A stretch of DNA of 64,000 nt, taken from the NCBI RefSeq assembly GCF_020379485.1, contig NC_063437.1, forward strand, positions 2,666,001-2,730,000, in the 5' to 3' direction. The stretch comes from Brassica napus. Taxonomy: Eukaryota; Streptophyta; Magnoliopsida; Brassicales; Brassicaceae. Under the pieces are notes generated by a model. The model had not been told where the DNA came from. It was given only the letters and a program-made list of their open reading frames with translations, and made no database searches. The first letter of the stretch is position 1, and each line of letters opens with the position of its first letter. Positions 36,872 through 49,566 of this stretch are shown one piece after another. Both the position numbers and the translations under genes were made by a program.

Positions 36872-37084
36872 ATGTATTTTCTTCTTCTCGTTTTTAGTTT
36901 ATCCTTTTGTTATATGCAGTTATTCTCGCCTTACCAAGTAGACGAAAACTATGAGACACTAAATGTGAATAATAAACAACAACATAAAAAAAAAAAGCTG
37001 ATCCCATTAGAGGTTATGAATTTCGGCTCTGAAGTTCTTAGGCAGGAGTATTATCAGAAGATAACTGGACAAAATGTTACTTAA
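36872..37084 (+). CDS. Possible small secreted peptide (unrecognised)
   Basis: This frame of 70 residues begins with a strongly hydrophobic stretch (MYFLLLVFSLSFCYMQLF) that looks like a signal peptide. A polar body follows, with a basic patch (QQHKKKK) and the tail GSEVLRQEYYQKITGQNVT. The layout of signal peptide, variable middle and basic site before a short C-terminus resembles plant precursor peptides, but no known family motif is recognised. It lies between the RTFL gene and MIR172. A chance AT-rich frame cannot be excluded. Confidence 0.35.
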   Translation: MYFLLLVFSLSFCYMQLFSPYQVDENYETLNVNNKQQHKKKKLIPLEVMNFGSEVLRQEYYQKITGQNVT

Positions 37085-38654
37085 TAAGTTCTTGAGACGG
37101 AGAGAGGATTAGGAAGGAAGCAGGTGTGCATACATTAAAAACCCAATTCTGAGGCCCAAACTTAAAGGCCAGAAGTTAGAAAAGGCATTAACTTCCCAAC
37201 GTTATGTTAAGGGTCCGTTGTGTTAATTGAGAGATGCACAAAGAAAGCGTCAAGAATTGACCAGCCATCCAATAAAACCAGTCAATTATCAAATTTGTAA
37301 CAAGTTTTGTAGTTTTCTTTTTTACTTTCCATTTATTCATCTGCTTGCTTCTTCCCAAAAGGGATAGAGTTTTTCTTTTCCTCCCTTCAGTTACATCATC
37401 ATTTAAATAATTAAATTAGAAAAATAAACATCAAATGGCCTATATACACTTTGATAGATTACTGGACAAGAACGACTACAAACGATGGTTACCAGCTCAG
37501 CTCACAAATCTAATCGCATTATATGGAATCGCGATAGACAGTTTAACCTACAATTGCTTGCTTTCAAAAACCTTACATCTATAATAATTTGCAACAGTTC
37601 ATTCTCTGTTAAATTTTAGATTTGATGGAGAAATGACTAAGTTGCATAGTCTCGTACTAATTTGGTTTCTATATATTTACTTTATTTCCCAGTATACAGT
37701 TATATACATTATCAGGCTTCCTAGCTAGCCCCAATTGCTCCACTAATTGTTACATACAGCATTTATAATCTCAATTGGAATATTGGAAAGGAACCCATTA
37801 CTAAGATCTTGTAACATCCATTCATATTTCATGTACATATTTTAGAGAGAGATATAGGCCATTAGGGTTGTAAAAATCACCAACTCTTAAATGGTTAATT
37901 AGATCAAATTAGAGAAGCTTCATGTGAACAAGCATGTGAGTATAAACAATACAATACGTAACCTCATCATCTACATATATATTAGAGAAGGATGATCGAA
38001 AATAATGATCTTGCTTATAAAAAGAACCCATGGACACACAAAAACAAGGGAGGGTTAGGTTTCACATGGAGATGACTCCTTTGATTAAACATTAGACAAA
38101 GAGAAGTACTAAACAAATGTAACAGAACAAAAAAAAGTAACAAAACAAAAACAACAACATACATATGCGTCCTCCATACATAAAGCCATATTCTACCAAA
38201 CCCTTTTAACTTATTGTTGTATATGCAAAATCCATACAATATCTACGGATTCTTTAGATACAATAGCTATGGAATGACAAAAGGAAGCTACAAAATGACT
38301 ATGTACACTTTGTACTTCATAAGAAAACCCTAGAGCCGTCTAGAATTGTTTTTCTCAGTCCATACATTGTGCAGCAAAAATTATAACAAGATTAACAGTA
38401 CGGATTCCACAAAATAAATTGATATACATATGTTAATACCATTCATCATCGTTTCATATTAAAAGTTGTTCACATACATATGCACACAGATCTATACAAA
38501 GACAAATATATGTGTGCTTAACCAGATATGTATTTATCATACCTGTGCAATAGAATTCGCCACAAGTCATCGTAGTAAATAGATCATAGATCTAAACATC
38601 TGATCTATATTTCTGCTAAAGTATCCGTTTGAGTATTAGATCATATTAAAAAAA
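37085..38654. other. Gene-free stretch, includes 3' part of the miR172 transcript
   Basis: No coding gene is seen. Sequence up to about 38650 lies downstream of the miR172 hairpin on the minus strand and probably includes the 3' part of its primary transcript. A conserved-looking CCCTAGAGCCGTCTAGAA lies near 38326. Confidence 0.4.
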
Positions 38655-38780
38655 AGCCATTTAATTGCCGCTGCAGCATCATCAAGATTCTCAAACCAAA
38701 GAAGATGGGATCAGAGGAGAACCCATCAAAGAATATGATTTCTGAATCTTGAAGATGATGCAATAGCAAAAAATGACTGC
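38655..38780 (-). ncRNA. MIR172D: MIR172 precursor, MIR172D position
   Basis: The minus strand carries an exact 21-nt miR172 of the c/d form at 38691-38671, beginning AGAATCTTGATG and ending GATGCTGCAG. It lies on the 3' arm of a hairpin. The 5' arm (about 38763-38742) reads GCATCATCTTCAAGATTC and pairs with it except at four or so positions. The loop contains TTTGATGGGTTCTCC. miR172 represses AP2-type floral repressors and promotes the adult phase and flowering. Location between the RTFL and RBL genes matches MIR172D (At3g55512) from memory. A TATA-like CTATTTAAAC at about 38909-38918 on the minus strand could drive the transcript. Confidence 0.95.
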
Positions 38781-40456
38781 CACAACTTCAAAATTAGATC
38801 TCGTCATAAAAAAATCCTAATAAGTAATCTAGTAATAAAGAGTAAAGAGAACCCCAAGATCTGAAGAAGTATAAGAGATTTGTGTGGAGAAAGTAGGAAC
38901 GGGTTAAAGAGTTTAAATAGAAGAAGAGAAAGAGAACCTACGGTCGAGATTGTCTTGGCATATCAGAGATTTAGAAGGATAGAGATTAGGAAACAGTTTA
39001 CACATCATAATCGGAGATACAAAATATACCAAAGCTCATTAACCATTACTGTGCCCAGAATTAATTAGAAAGGAAAGATAGTGAGTAAATTAATGAAGTG
39101 TAAAAATAAAAGAGAGAAGAGATGCGTTGCGTAGTCCACAAGCATTAAGTTTTGTGGATCGATGGAATTGACACATTTGACAGCTCTTTCCTCTCTGCCA
39201 TTTCGTCACCATTTAGGGTTTAGAGTTTTCCCAGACGTTTCCTTTCTTCTGGTCCCTCCTCCTACCATTTCTGCTTCTCTCTCGTTTCTTCAAATTAAAA
39301 TCATTGCGGTTTTGAAAACCTTTTTTTAGGTTTTCACATTTTAATGTTTTACTATTGTGTTGATTATGAAATTAACTTAAATCTCTGTGTATAAGCAAAA
39401 ATCCAAATTTGTTGGTCGAAAACCTCTGCGTACTGTATACCCTTTAGAATTAGAAAAATATCTACTAATTTCCTAAATGAAAAAAAATATCGATTTTGAG
39501 GTTATATAAATACGGTTTTAATGAGTCGTATATTCATTCACATAGTCAATATTCACATAAATTATTTGCATCAATCCTTTTTTTCTCTGAAGTGTTAGTT
39601 CACAACAATTATGCATTTTCATTTTTCTCATATAATTGACAAATTTTGGTCTCTCATCGAGCGTCGTTCTCTACCAGCAACTTTTCTGAAGCCAAACATC
39701 CAAAAGATCTTTTTGCATTATTCAAAAATTAGTTTTGTTTGTCATGATTTTGCTGCATTATGTTGGAGTCTCCGAAAAAAATATTGAACCTCTGCTAAAG
39801 ACTTACAATGTTTCGTATACCATAGCCGACGTTGGAACTAAGACTTATCTCTTTGGCTATATATAATTATATATCCATTAGGTGACAAATTCAGTACAAT
39901 ATATTCATGCAGTTTGATCTGTGTCCTCTGATACCAATAATTTTTTTTTTTATAATGTAACAAAATAAAAATGTGTTTGCGAAAGTATATATAAGCCCTA
40001 CATATGTGTAACAGATCTCCAGCACATTATAACTACTTATTAAAGTTTTATAATGAGAGAGTTAAACTCCCCTGAATTGTTCTCTAATGTCAAGACAGCT
40101 AGAGCTAGTTCTTCAGCTACTAATATTTCATCTAATAGTAAATGCCCCCGAGCTCGTAGGCTCTAGCTACTTGTCACTATCTTTGTATGATCTCAAACAC
40201 ACCCTAACACATAATTTTTTTTTTTGATTTAACAAATGCACTTCTTTAAAAGCCCATTCTATTTCGTGGATCGTATGATGCTTTGCAATTGGGCGTACTG
40301 GTGTGCTACAAGCTTGAAATAATCTATTTATTTCGGCTTCTCACTTGTAAAAATTAATAATTCTCCATACTTAAATTTCCTGGAACCTGCTGATCTAGGA
40401 GAATTTTATTGCAAAAAAGTTAGCAGCAATAAATTTTAGTATTAGGGTTTTAATAA
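38781..40456. promoter_or_regulatory. Upstream region of the miR172 transcript
   Basis: The first few hundred bases must contain the 5' part and promoter of the minus-strand primary transcript. The remainder is AT-rich with no recognisable gene. A cluster near 39170-39300 (CTCTTTCCTCTCTGCC, TTTAGGGTTTAGAG) looks leader-like, but no frame follows it. Confidence 0.45.
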
Positions 40457-40931
40457 TCTACTCTATACTAAAAGTAACAAATACAGTGTTTTAAGCCTGT
40501 CCACGTCGACATATTTAATCCCCCAATCACAACATTTGCTTAAAACACGTCGGATACACGTAGGATAACGCGTTTTTCTTTTTGGCTTTCTGGGTCGCGG
40601 ACAAAACCGCAGACAGAGTCATTTGGGTCTCATAATAAAGTGTCTGGGCTTGGTTTGGTTTATTGGGCTTGGTCAGTAGATATTAAAAAAAAAAAACTCA
40701 GTCGAGGCGGAACCCTCGATACTCCGCGCCTCCATCTTTTCGTCTTCACCCTTTGCTCTCTTCATCGTTACAGATTTTTCGATCCACATCTCTACAATCA
40801 ATACCCCACGACATCTCCATCCATCAATTTGTCCTTTATGAGTTCGTTTCGGTTAGCTTTCTCCCTGCTCCTTTATATACTGTTCATCTCTTTTGAGTGG
40901 AAACCAAAGCCCGAGCTTCTCTCCTTAATCT

Positions 40932-43656
40932 ATGGCGATCAAACCGAATGGAAAATCCCCGGTTACCACCGATCACGATGACAAAATCATGCTTTTCCGC
41001 GATGTCACACCGGGTCCCCACGAAACCCAGCTGCGTTTCCGCTTGATTCATTTCTGGGAGGCTTGGAACCCTATAAAGAAGACGCTTATTGGGATTGAGA
41101 TGCTGTTAATTGACGAGCAGGTATTTGTTTTCACGCAATATAGTTTTAGCTTTTTTGAAATTTAAAACGTTTTTAGAATTTGATTTTCTCCTGATTTTAT
41201 ATCGAAAAGGTTCTTCGTATTACCCTATTTGATCGTTCGTAAATTTGTTATTAGATCCTGATTTATTTAGTTTTTAGCTTCGTTGTTATTTAGGTCGTTG
41301 TTAGAGTTGTTATTAAGATCGTCATTAATTTGGATCAGTTTTTTCGTTCTTTGTTATTTAAAACGTTCTAAAATTTTTTTTTAACTCCTGATTTTATATA
41401 GATAAGTTTCTTCGTTTTACCATATTCGATCGTCCTTAAATTTGTTATTAGATCCTGATTTATATAGTTAATTTTTTACACTGTCCTTAGTTTTTACAAA
41501 ACAAAAACAACTATTTATTGGTACTGTATTTTCTCGCAGGGATCTGTTATCCAAGGATTTATTTCACCAAGCCGTATTGAGAGACATTTGTCTGAAATGA
41601 AGCCTGGATCGCTTTACAAGCTCAACAATTTTTATGGATCAAGCAACAAAACCATGTATCGGGTTTCTGATCATGCTGTGACGGTGTCGTTCTCATGGAA
41701 CTCGGAGCTCTCTGTTCTTGAAGACAGTCCCACTCCTTTTGATGAAGACAGATTCCGTTTTCATTCCTTTGAGGAATTTCAAGCTGGCTGTGATCGCAAA
41801 GGAGACCTCTACGGTAATCTCTGTTATCACACACACCAACTATGAGTTACAATGCTTGATGATTAATCTAGAATTTTGCTTACAGTGCTATGCGTGTTTG
41901 GTTTTGTTTGCTCATGAGAAAGTAGATTACTTAGTGTCTGGTTAACTACAATCAGTGTTTGGTTTTTTTTTTTTTTTCTTAGGATAGTTTGGTTAGGATC
42001 TGTTAGCTGGTTGATTTCTATGTCTGCTTATTTTCTATGAAATTGTTGAAATGCTTTTCCATATTTAGTCTTCTTACTACACGCTTAATGATTAATGGTG
42101 TAGATGTTCTTGGGCACATGAAGCTGATTAATGGTCAGTGTCTCACTGGGACCCCAGTTCTTGATGAAGTGGAAATAGCTAGGGCGAGGCATGTGTTGGT
42201 TCATGTGCAGTCATACGAGTAAGTGTTTTGTTATTTCTTAAACACTTTGTCTGTCTACTTATATTAACCATTTAGTGACAATATTTTGCAGTGGACCTGT
42301 GGTGAAGCTCTACCTTTGGGACCAGGCTGCAAGAGACTTCTGCAAAAAATTCAAATCAGCCGAAGGCACCCCCACTGTGTTATTGGTGACGACCGTTAAC
42401 ACCAAGAGTCTCGGAGGTTCAGTTTCTAACTTTAGAAAACTTTCTTACAATTAGTTATCTACTCTTGCTGGTCTTTAAATGGGTGTTGCTTAATACAACA
42501 GGTACTCTTGCACTTACTACAATGTCCTCCTCACGTGTCTTTATGGACTGCGACGTCCAACCTACGGTCGACTACTTTAGCTGGTAAATCTATATATATT
42601 TCCATTTTTATATTTAATCTGTAGCTGCCTCATCCCATATCAATGAATGAATGGATCAAAATGTTACTACTCTGTCTTAGGTTGGGCTCTAACCCACAGA
42701 GTGCTGAGTTGGTTAATGCAGAAGTGGTCACTAAAAGGGAGACACTGACCATAGGAGAAATATTCTCCTACATCAGGGATGGATCTAATAAGGTACGAAT
42801 TGATGTTCTTGGGCAGTGAAACTTTCAACAGTCATTTATTTAAAATTTTGAGTCTTATAGAGCTTTGCTGTGTAGGAGGCTTTTTTTGAGTGCACGGCTA
42901 CGATTGATGATGTGGTCTATGGTTCAACCTGGTATTACATATCATGCAGTGGTTGCCATACTAAGGCTACGAAAGGCCCTACTTCTTTGATGTGTTCAAA
43001 ATGTGGGAAAGTCAACATATCAGGAGTACCACAGTATTTATTCTAACTCATTGCTCAATTCTCAATAACAATTTGAATGGTATTAGCTTATTAATTTTTC
43101 ATGGCAGGTACCGTGCACAGATATCTGTCTATGACAACAGTGAGCAAGCTGTTTTTGTTCTGCTTGGTGATGCTGGTTTTGAGTTAACCGGGAAGCATGC
43201 AGCCGAGTTAGTCAGCAGCTATTTTGAGGTAAGTTTCATCACTCGGAACTCTTAGTGTTGGTACTCTCAATATTGGTCTTCACGTAAGAATTGAATATTG
43301 ATAATCTTGAATGTCAGGCTAATGGAGACCAAGGAGTTACTCAAGAGGTGCCTTTCCCGGAAGCTTTAATTAGCACTATCGGTCAGAAACATAACTTTTG
43401 TGTAAAGGTTACACAGCACAACTTAGATGGCAAGTCTCGATCTTTGACTGTGACCAAGATTCTCCCTATGGAATCTCCACCAGTCACAGAAGCTTCGGGA
43501 GGAAACTACAACCCGACAACCTCGGAGGACGGATTTGAGACTGGAACGAAGGTGTGTGCAGCTTCCAAACCCAGTGTGGATTCGGCAGAGGGAAGTAAGA
43601 GCAATGGTGACATTGATGAGATGGGCAAAGCAAAACGCCTTAAGCGTGGGGTTTAG
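40932..43656 (+). CDS. Replication protein A 70-kDa-like DNA-binding protein
   Basis: Nine exons with GT-AG junctions, 40932-41120, 41540-41813, 42104-42218, 42292-42416, 42502-42583, 42681-42792, 42876-43033, 43108-43228 and 43318-43656, give 504 residues without a break. The family binds single-stranded DNA. Visible parts: OB-fold A (DUF223-like, RFRLIHFWEAWNP, MLLIDEQGSVIQG, KPGSLYKLNNFYG), OB-fold B (YDVLGHMKLINGQ, VKLYLWDQAARDF), and the C-terminal domain with a zinc ribbon CSGCHTK, then CSKCG, and LLGDAGFELTGKHAAEL. The N-terminal protein-interaction domain of true RPA70 is missing, and a charged tail ends KAKRLKRGV. It sits within candidate Helitron ends, so it may be a transposon-borne copy rather than a host RPA1. 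All three domains are intact. Confidence 0.88.
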
Positions 43657-45010
43657 ATTTTACGTGTGTCGTAGCATGTCTTGCATGGGGTTACGTCTGA
43701 AGTTTGTTTTTTTTTTTTTTTCTCACTCTGTTATTGACTTATGATCTCTTTCAGTTTCTCTAAAGTTTTTTATAAACTCTGAATGCTTATGTTTTGATAA
43801 TCATTGTTCTACTTTTTAAGGCTTATAACTCTGTTTCTTTAGGTGTTTTGAAATATAACTTTGTGACAAATACCGAATATGAAAATCAGTTTTTAACGAA
43901 CTATTTTTTTTTTTTTGAAAAATGTCTGTAAAGAAAGCAACATTTTAGGAAAAAAGGAGGTTTTCAAGTGCATATTTTACTTTGGATAAAAACGTGTTTA
44001 CCAATCTACATAATTACTCTACTTTCCATAAAATTGTTGAAGGCATAAATTTAGTATCGTTTATGGAAAAAGAACCAATCAAGTAATCAAGCAATATCTA
44101 AACCATATCAAACACGATTTTTTAAATCGAGAATATATCTTCTCATTTTTAAATCAACCAAGTAATGCGATTTACCTAAATCATATCAAACACGTATTAT
44201 TTCTCCCGTAACTCTCCCCTTAGGCTGCTGCCCGGTGAACCAAGATTTATTTTTCCGTTTTGAAGCATCCCCTTAAGCTGCTGCAACCAAGCTTCCTATT
44301 TCCCATCTTTAATCAACGCTAGACTCAACCTACTGTGGAAGGTAAGAATTTTTAAATAAACCAAGAATATACAAATCTTAATCCATCAATCTAACTGGTA
44401 ATCAGTTTCATTATAAGGATAGAAATATATAAGGAATGGAGCAGCCACCTCTTCCACCCCCTTCGCAAACTGCAGGTAAACAAATCTATAATCATCCTAA
44501 GAATCGCTTTATAGGGATGTATGTAGCTAGATATATTAATTGTATTTCTTAGGCCATAAACCAAGATATACATACATATTGACACAAAAGATTAATCAAA
44601 AGTTAAACGTAGCTTAAAAATAAATATTTATATAGTATATATATATCCTATTTAAACTTTTGATTTTTCACAAGATATAAACTGAGATTCAAGAAAAAGA
44701 AGAAGATTTCTTTAACTATGTTTAATTTAATTATTGCACTACCTGTTTAAAATGTAACATGTGTTCTATAAATATTACAAAATGATCAAATATTCGATTT
44801 CAAAAGTTTCAATTCGACCCGGGTTTTTCGTATATATTAAATAAATTTTGACCTATATTTTTGAACTATCACGAACCTTAGTTACGATTTTTCACAACTA
44901 ATATATATATATATATTAGTTTCTAAGTCTTCACAGCAATATGTCTCGAGTTTTTTTTAACTGGGAAGTTGCGGAACTACAAGTTTTATATGAATTTAAC
45001 TTAGATCAGA

Positions 45011-45043
<33 letters not shown>

Positions 45044-45384
45044 CGGTATTTGTTAATTTATTCATTCAGGATCTTTTTTGAATATTGTTGTCTTACCGTT
45101 TTATTCAATAATTTTTATACTTTTTTTTTTTTTCTAAATTTTCCCTTTTATATACTCTTCTGCTAATCTAAAACATATATTAACTATTCATAGTTTGCTT
45201 ATAAATCTCGGATAAAATTAAAGCTGAAAGAAAATAGACTAACCATCACAAGTAACTTATAAAATTAACATTAAGGTATAAATACTCATTCACACCAACG
45301 TTTAAAGACAAAAAATTATATATTTAAACCCACTCTATTTACCACATCTCGACAAAGACTTCACCCCACACAAATACCTCAACA
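43657..45384. other. Spacer between the RPA-like gene and the helicase remnant
   Basis: It holds the 3' region of the RPA-like gene, then AT-rich DNA. AT microsatellites lie at 44905-44918 and 45012-45042. No exon is supported. Confidence 0.5.
45012..45042. repeat. AT dinucleotide microsatellite
   Basis: A run of about 15 TA units followed by ACGG. Similar shorter runs lie at 44905-44918 and 46203-46222. Confidence 0.95.
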
Positions 45385-46020
45385 ATGAGTGACATACCAC
45401 TTATATCTCATAGAATCTCGCATCAAAGAAGATCTACAGGTGGAAACCCTGAAACAAACCCAACCACGAGATGTGTATTGTTTGCTTCGGAAATTACAAC
45501 CAACACAACAATCTTTGTACTCTTACATGCGGCCACAGTTTCCATTTCCCTTGCATTGATCAGTGGCTTCGCAGAAACATAAGTTGTCCGATTTGCAGAG
45601 AAAGCAATCTTTGATGCCAAACTTTCCGAAAAATAAAAAAAAGTCAATTGAATTCTGAATTCTAAAATCATTTTTGTCTTCATTTTATTATGCCATTTTC
45701 TATAAAAGTTATTATATTTGAAATCCCATGTTATTATACACAGTTAATATTTTTACCATAAAACTCAATATTCTAATTTAAATTTTTTAAATAACAGCAG
45801 AACTAATTTCTGTCTGTACTCGAGACCAAATCCGTACAATAATGTTTCTATATTTTCGGTAATTATAAAATAACATAACCAATTACATAAATATAAAAAA
45901 TAAAAAACGTTTTAGTAACAATATTTATACGTTTGTTTCGGTAGCATTAATCTGTGAGGAAAATCATATTTTAACAATCTGGCTTTATCTTATTTCAATT
46001 TTTGAATCGTAAATCTTTTA

Positions 46021-47098
46021 GTGACATCTTCCATGCAACACATTCCTCAAAGAATCCACCAACTTCAAGAAGGGATTTCAATGCGTCCTATCATCGTATG
46101 TATAAGAAATGTTTGGGACATCAAAAACCACCAAACAGATAGTACTCGAACTTCCATCGGCTTCATGTGCTACGACCACAACGTAAGCCTTTTTAAAACT
46201 TCTATATATATATATATATATATACAAATATTTATATATTTCCCAATCCACCATATTTGATTTAAACTACTTACTGCTTGCTTACTTAGTTCGGCCCAAC
46301 AAAATATTTTTCACACCCAGGGACAACTATTAGAAGGTCGGGTCACCGGAGACATTCAGCCGAATGATTCAAAAAACTTAACCGAAGGAGATAGTTATGA
46401 GTTCTCGAGATTTTATGTCATACATAATTCATGACAACGGAAGCTCACCGAACTGCCGTACTACAGCTCAGACAGCTTCGAGTTATCAGATACTACATCA
46501 GATCAAAATGATACACTATACTCCATTGAGTATCTTAACTCATTGGAATTCTCGGGTTTGCCTTCGCACAAACTTACTCTGAAAGTTGGTGCCCCAGTTA
46601 TGCTTCTCAGAAACATAAATCAGAAAAAAGGATTATGCAACGGTACTCGGATGATCCTAACCCACGTTGGTGAACGCGTTCTGAAGGCCGAGATCATCAC
46701 TGGATCCCACATTGGAGAAGAGGTCTTGATCCCAAGAATTGTGCTTTTGTATGATGAAACGAAATTACCGTTCACATTACGTCGGCGGCAATTTCCTATC
46801 AGATTGTGCTACGCAATGACAATCAACAAAAGCCAAGGCCAAAGTTTAAAAGAGGTCATCTTATACCTGCCTAAGCCAGTCTTTTCTCATGGTCAACTTT
46901 ACGTGGCCCTCTCCCGTGTCACAAGCAAAGCAGGATTAACGATCATCAAAACTGAAGATCCACACCAGCTGAAAGTGAAGAACATAGTCTACAAAGAAAT
47001 CTTCAAAGGCCTTCATCCCGAGACAGGTAATTTAAATAATTTATTTTTTACTCCAAACTTTTTCAGAAATCTGATAACATATTATATTCACAGATTAA
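46021..47098 (+). pseudogene. Chimeric OB-fold / PIF1-like Helitron helicase remnant
   Basis: An OB-fold of the RPA/DUF223 type is read in 46021-46182 (SMRPIIVCIRNVWDIKNHQT) and, after an intron, from 46321 (GQLLEGRVTGDIQPND, GDSYEFSRFYVIHNS). It continues in the same frame through [14 protein letters not shown] directly into the C-terminal part of a PIF1-type Helitron helicase ([57 protein letters not shown]). The last exon ends 47026, with a spliced stop at 47094-47098. One in-frame TGA at 46432-46434 breaks the reading frame. Rep and the N-terminal helicase motifs are absent. An open frame at 45385-45582 with a leader-like upstream sequence may be a first exon, but I cannot confirm this. 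Confidence 0.8.
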
Positions 47099-47580
47099 CA
47101 ACCTCGAAAATATCGACCCAGCGATGATACAAGCCAATAAAGAAGAGACTTACACATAGGTTTACCCCACCTACGCCAGGTACAAAACTTTTAATTTAAT
47201 AGCAATACCACAATATTCAACTAAACGTTTGCTGACTAACTATTCTTATCCAATTTCAGGTCCTTTCTTTCTCATGACCCTCAAAACAATCTTATCTGCA
47301 AAAGACTTAATCTGCTTCCTCCATTATCTACTTTACTTACTGCTTTTTTGGCTTTTAAACATTTGCTTTTTTGGCTTTTAATCTCCTCTTACTGCTTTTT
47401 TAGCTTTTACTTACAAATTTTCAGACATATTATAACACACAATCCTTCCATCCGAAACAAAAATAATTATTACCAACACACTTTTTTGTGTTCAAACAAA
47501 GAATACCTACATCTAATATAATATTTTGGATCAAAATTTTCTTAGAAAATAACCCGGGCGTAGCCCGGGAACTGACCTAG

Positions 47581-49439
47581 TTTATCTAATTGAGTTTAGC
47601 TTTATCGGTTAAAGCCATATTACATATATTGTTTCAGCATTATCTAATAGTTTTCGAATTTACAGATATGCTTGAAAAATATATTTATACGCTTCTTTAA
47701 TCTGCTACAAATATTATAAAATGATGATCAGATATTTTTTATGGCACCTTACTGATCTTATTTCTATATAGATTATGGTCATACAGAAAATTATTGCCAT
47801 TGTACATTTTACGGAATTTTGTGGACCGCCCTAATCTAACCAACTTATCGTTAATTGAGAAACAGTCCAAGTAACATCTCACACACATGTGGTGGCATAA
47901 TGTTTGGTGTCATCGTATTATATATACCTCGTGGCTCAGTTTCACTTATGATGAAACAAAAACCTATAACAAGACACATATTAGTTGTCTTATATCTTCA
48001 CTGTTATTTATGAGATTAACTAATTTTCATTAAAGAGTAGTGCACATGGGTTCCTGAGATGTGGGCTCGTCTTAGAGTATCGGTTATACAAAAGAAAACA
48101 AATATAGCTGTTGCAATCTAATAAACTCCAGATTATTTCTTGTCAACACTAAAATTTCATAGTGCCAGAGAAATGTGGGGAGAAACGAGGATTGCTATAG
48201 CACAAAACCCTAGTGTTGCACGTCTGCAAAAGAAACTTTAATTTCGTATATATTTAAAAAGCAAAACATAAAAAACACAAGTGCGTGCGTGCAATAAAAT
48301 TGGACATACCAGGTTGAAGAATATTTATAAAAAAAAAAATTAGAAAAGAAGGAAACACGAAGATGGAGACATGGAGGAGATGGGACATTGTCGTGGCTGC
48401 ATATGCCAAATGGTACGGATTCATGAGAAGTGGAGCCAATGAGTCTAATCCTCCTCCTCGTACGGGACTTTTTATTTTGTATAGTCACATCCATCTCTTC
48501 ATATTATTTATGTATTGTGTAATGTGTACAACAATACGCTCGTGTTATTTTCAATAACTAATACTTAGGCTATTCTCTAATCATTTGAAAATGTTATGCA
48601 ACAAAATCTTAAATATCTTTGATAGTTAATTTTACAAAAAGAAACAAATTATATATCTGAATTTACATATATATTCATGAGAAAACTTTGATTTGATTTA
48701 TACAAAATCGTTATTTTATATGGAATTTATTGAACACATCATTTATGGAAAAATGTATCCAGTTGCAAACTTGCAATATATGCGTATGCGGTTAATGTTA
48801 AAAAAAACATATATGCATGCAGTACTGCCGCATCATATTCTTAGAATAGTATTATCGGTAAAAATGATAAAGAATTCTAAAAGGTACTGTTTGGAAACTT
48901 AAATAGTAGATTAAATGAAAGTTGTTTGGAAATAAGGATAGCAGATTAAATATTTTTTTTTTACATATTTAGTCACTGTATTTCTTTCTTTTTTACAGAT
49001 TTTGTCGTTTGGAAACTTTGATATCAGATTAAATGAGAATTGTTTGGAAACATAAATAGCAGATTAAATATTTCTTTTTATTTACACATTTAGCCATTGT
49101 ATTTCTTTCTTATTTATTAATATGCCGCTTCACTTAAAATCTAATATCATAAAATTAATAATAATTCATAAAAACCTACTGTAAAAATTTAAATTATTTT
49201 TAAATAAATAAACAAAAAAATCAATAGGTTAATATATGAATATTACAATTACTTCAAATTGCATCAATTATAAAATTATAAATATAATATTACGTACATA
49301 AAAAAAATTATTATCAAACATCTATATTATAATATAATATATTCTACTCTAAATATATTTTACAAAACATAAAAATATAAATGGACATTTTATAAAATAA
49401 ATGGTTTATAAATTTACATTGAACGCAAGTTAAATCCAA
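47581..49439. other. Gene-free AT-rich stretch
   Basis: No supported gene is found. At 48885-49075, GTTTGGAAAC plus TAGCAGATTAAAT is repeated about three times, separated by ATTTTTTTTTACATATTTAG-like spacers, as a decayed tandem repeat. A 64-codon frame at 48363-48557 has no recognisable features. Confidence 0.5.
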
Positions 49440-49470
49440 CACCCGTGCGGGAGCACGGGTCAAGATCTAG
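49440..49470 (+). mobile_element. Helitron 3' terminus, 5' end not found
   Basis: A hairpin (ACCCGTGC, GGGA, GCACGGGT) is followed by CAAGATCTAG and T. This is a full Helitron 3' end, inserted before T. No convincing TC 5' end was found between 47581 and 49439, so the left part is lost or diverged. Confidence 0.75.
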
Positions 49471-49566
49471 TTAATATTATAACTACATCATTATATATTT
49501 ATATTTTGAATTCTTGAAAAATTAACAAAGTAACCTATGTTGATTTAATATCTTAACAAGTTCTAA

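Larger units (their letters stand above)
40457..47580 (+). mobile_element. Candidate 7.1-kb Helitron carrying an RPA-like gene
   Basis: A Helitron-like 5' end (TCTACTCTATACTAAAAG preceded by A, followed by CTGTCCACGTCGAC) lies at 40457. The 3' end is a strong hairpin (CCCGGGC, GTA, GCCCGGG) then AACTGACCTAG and T at 47580. Inside, in the same orientation, are an intact RPA70-like gene and an OB-fold/PIF1-helicase remnant, the two protein types known in plant Helitrons. No Rep domain was found, so the element is incomplete. It is possible that the two ends belong to different insertions. Confidence 0.6.

Noticed and set aside
45385..45582. Independent small gene (65 codons)
   Set aside because: It may be a first exon of the OB-fold/helicase remnant because of its leader-like upstream sequence, but it has no recognisable domain and no verified splice to 46021.
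48363..48557. 64-codon frame beginning METWRRWDIVV
   Set aside because: It has no signal peptide, domain or splice context, and its leader is not distinctive. Evidence is too thin for a gene call.
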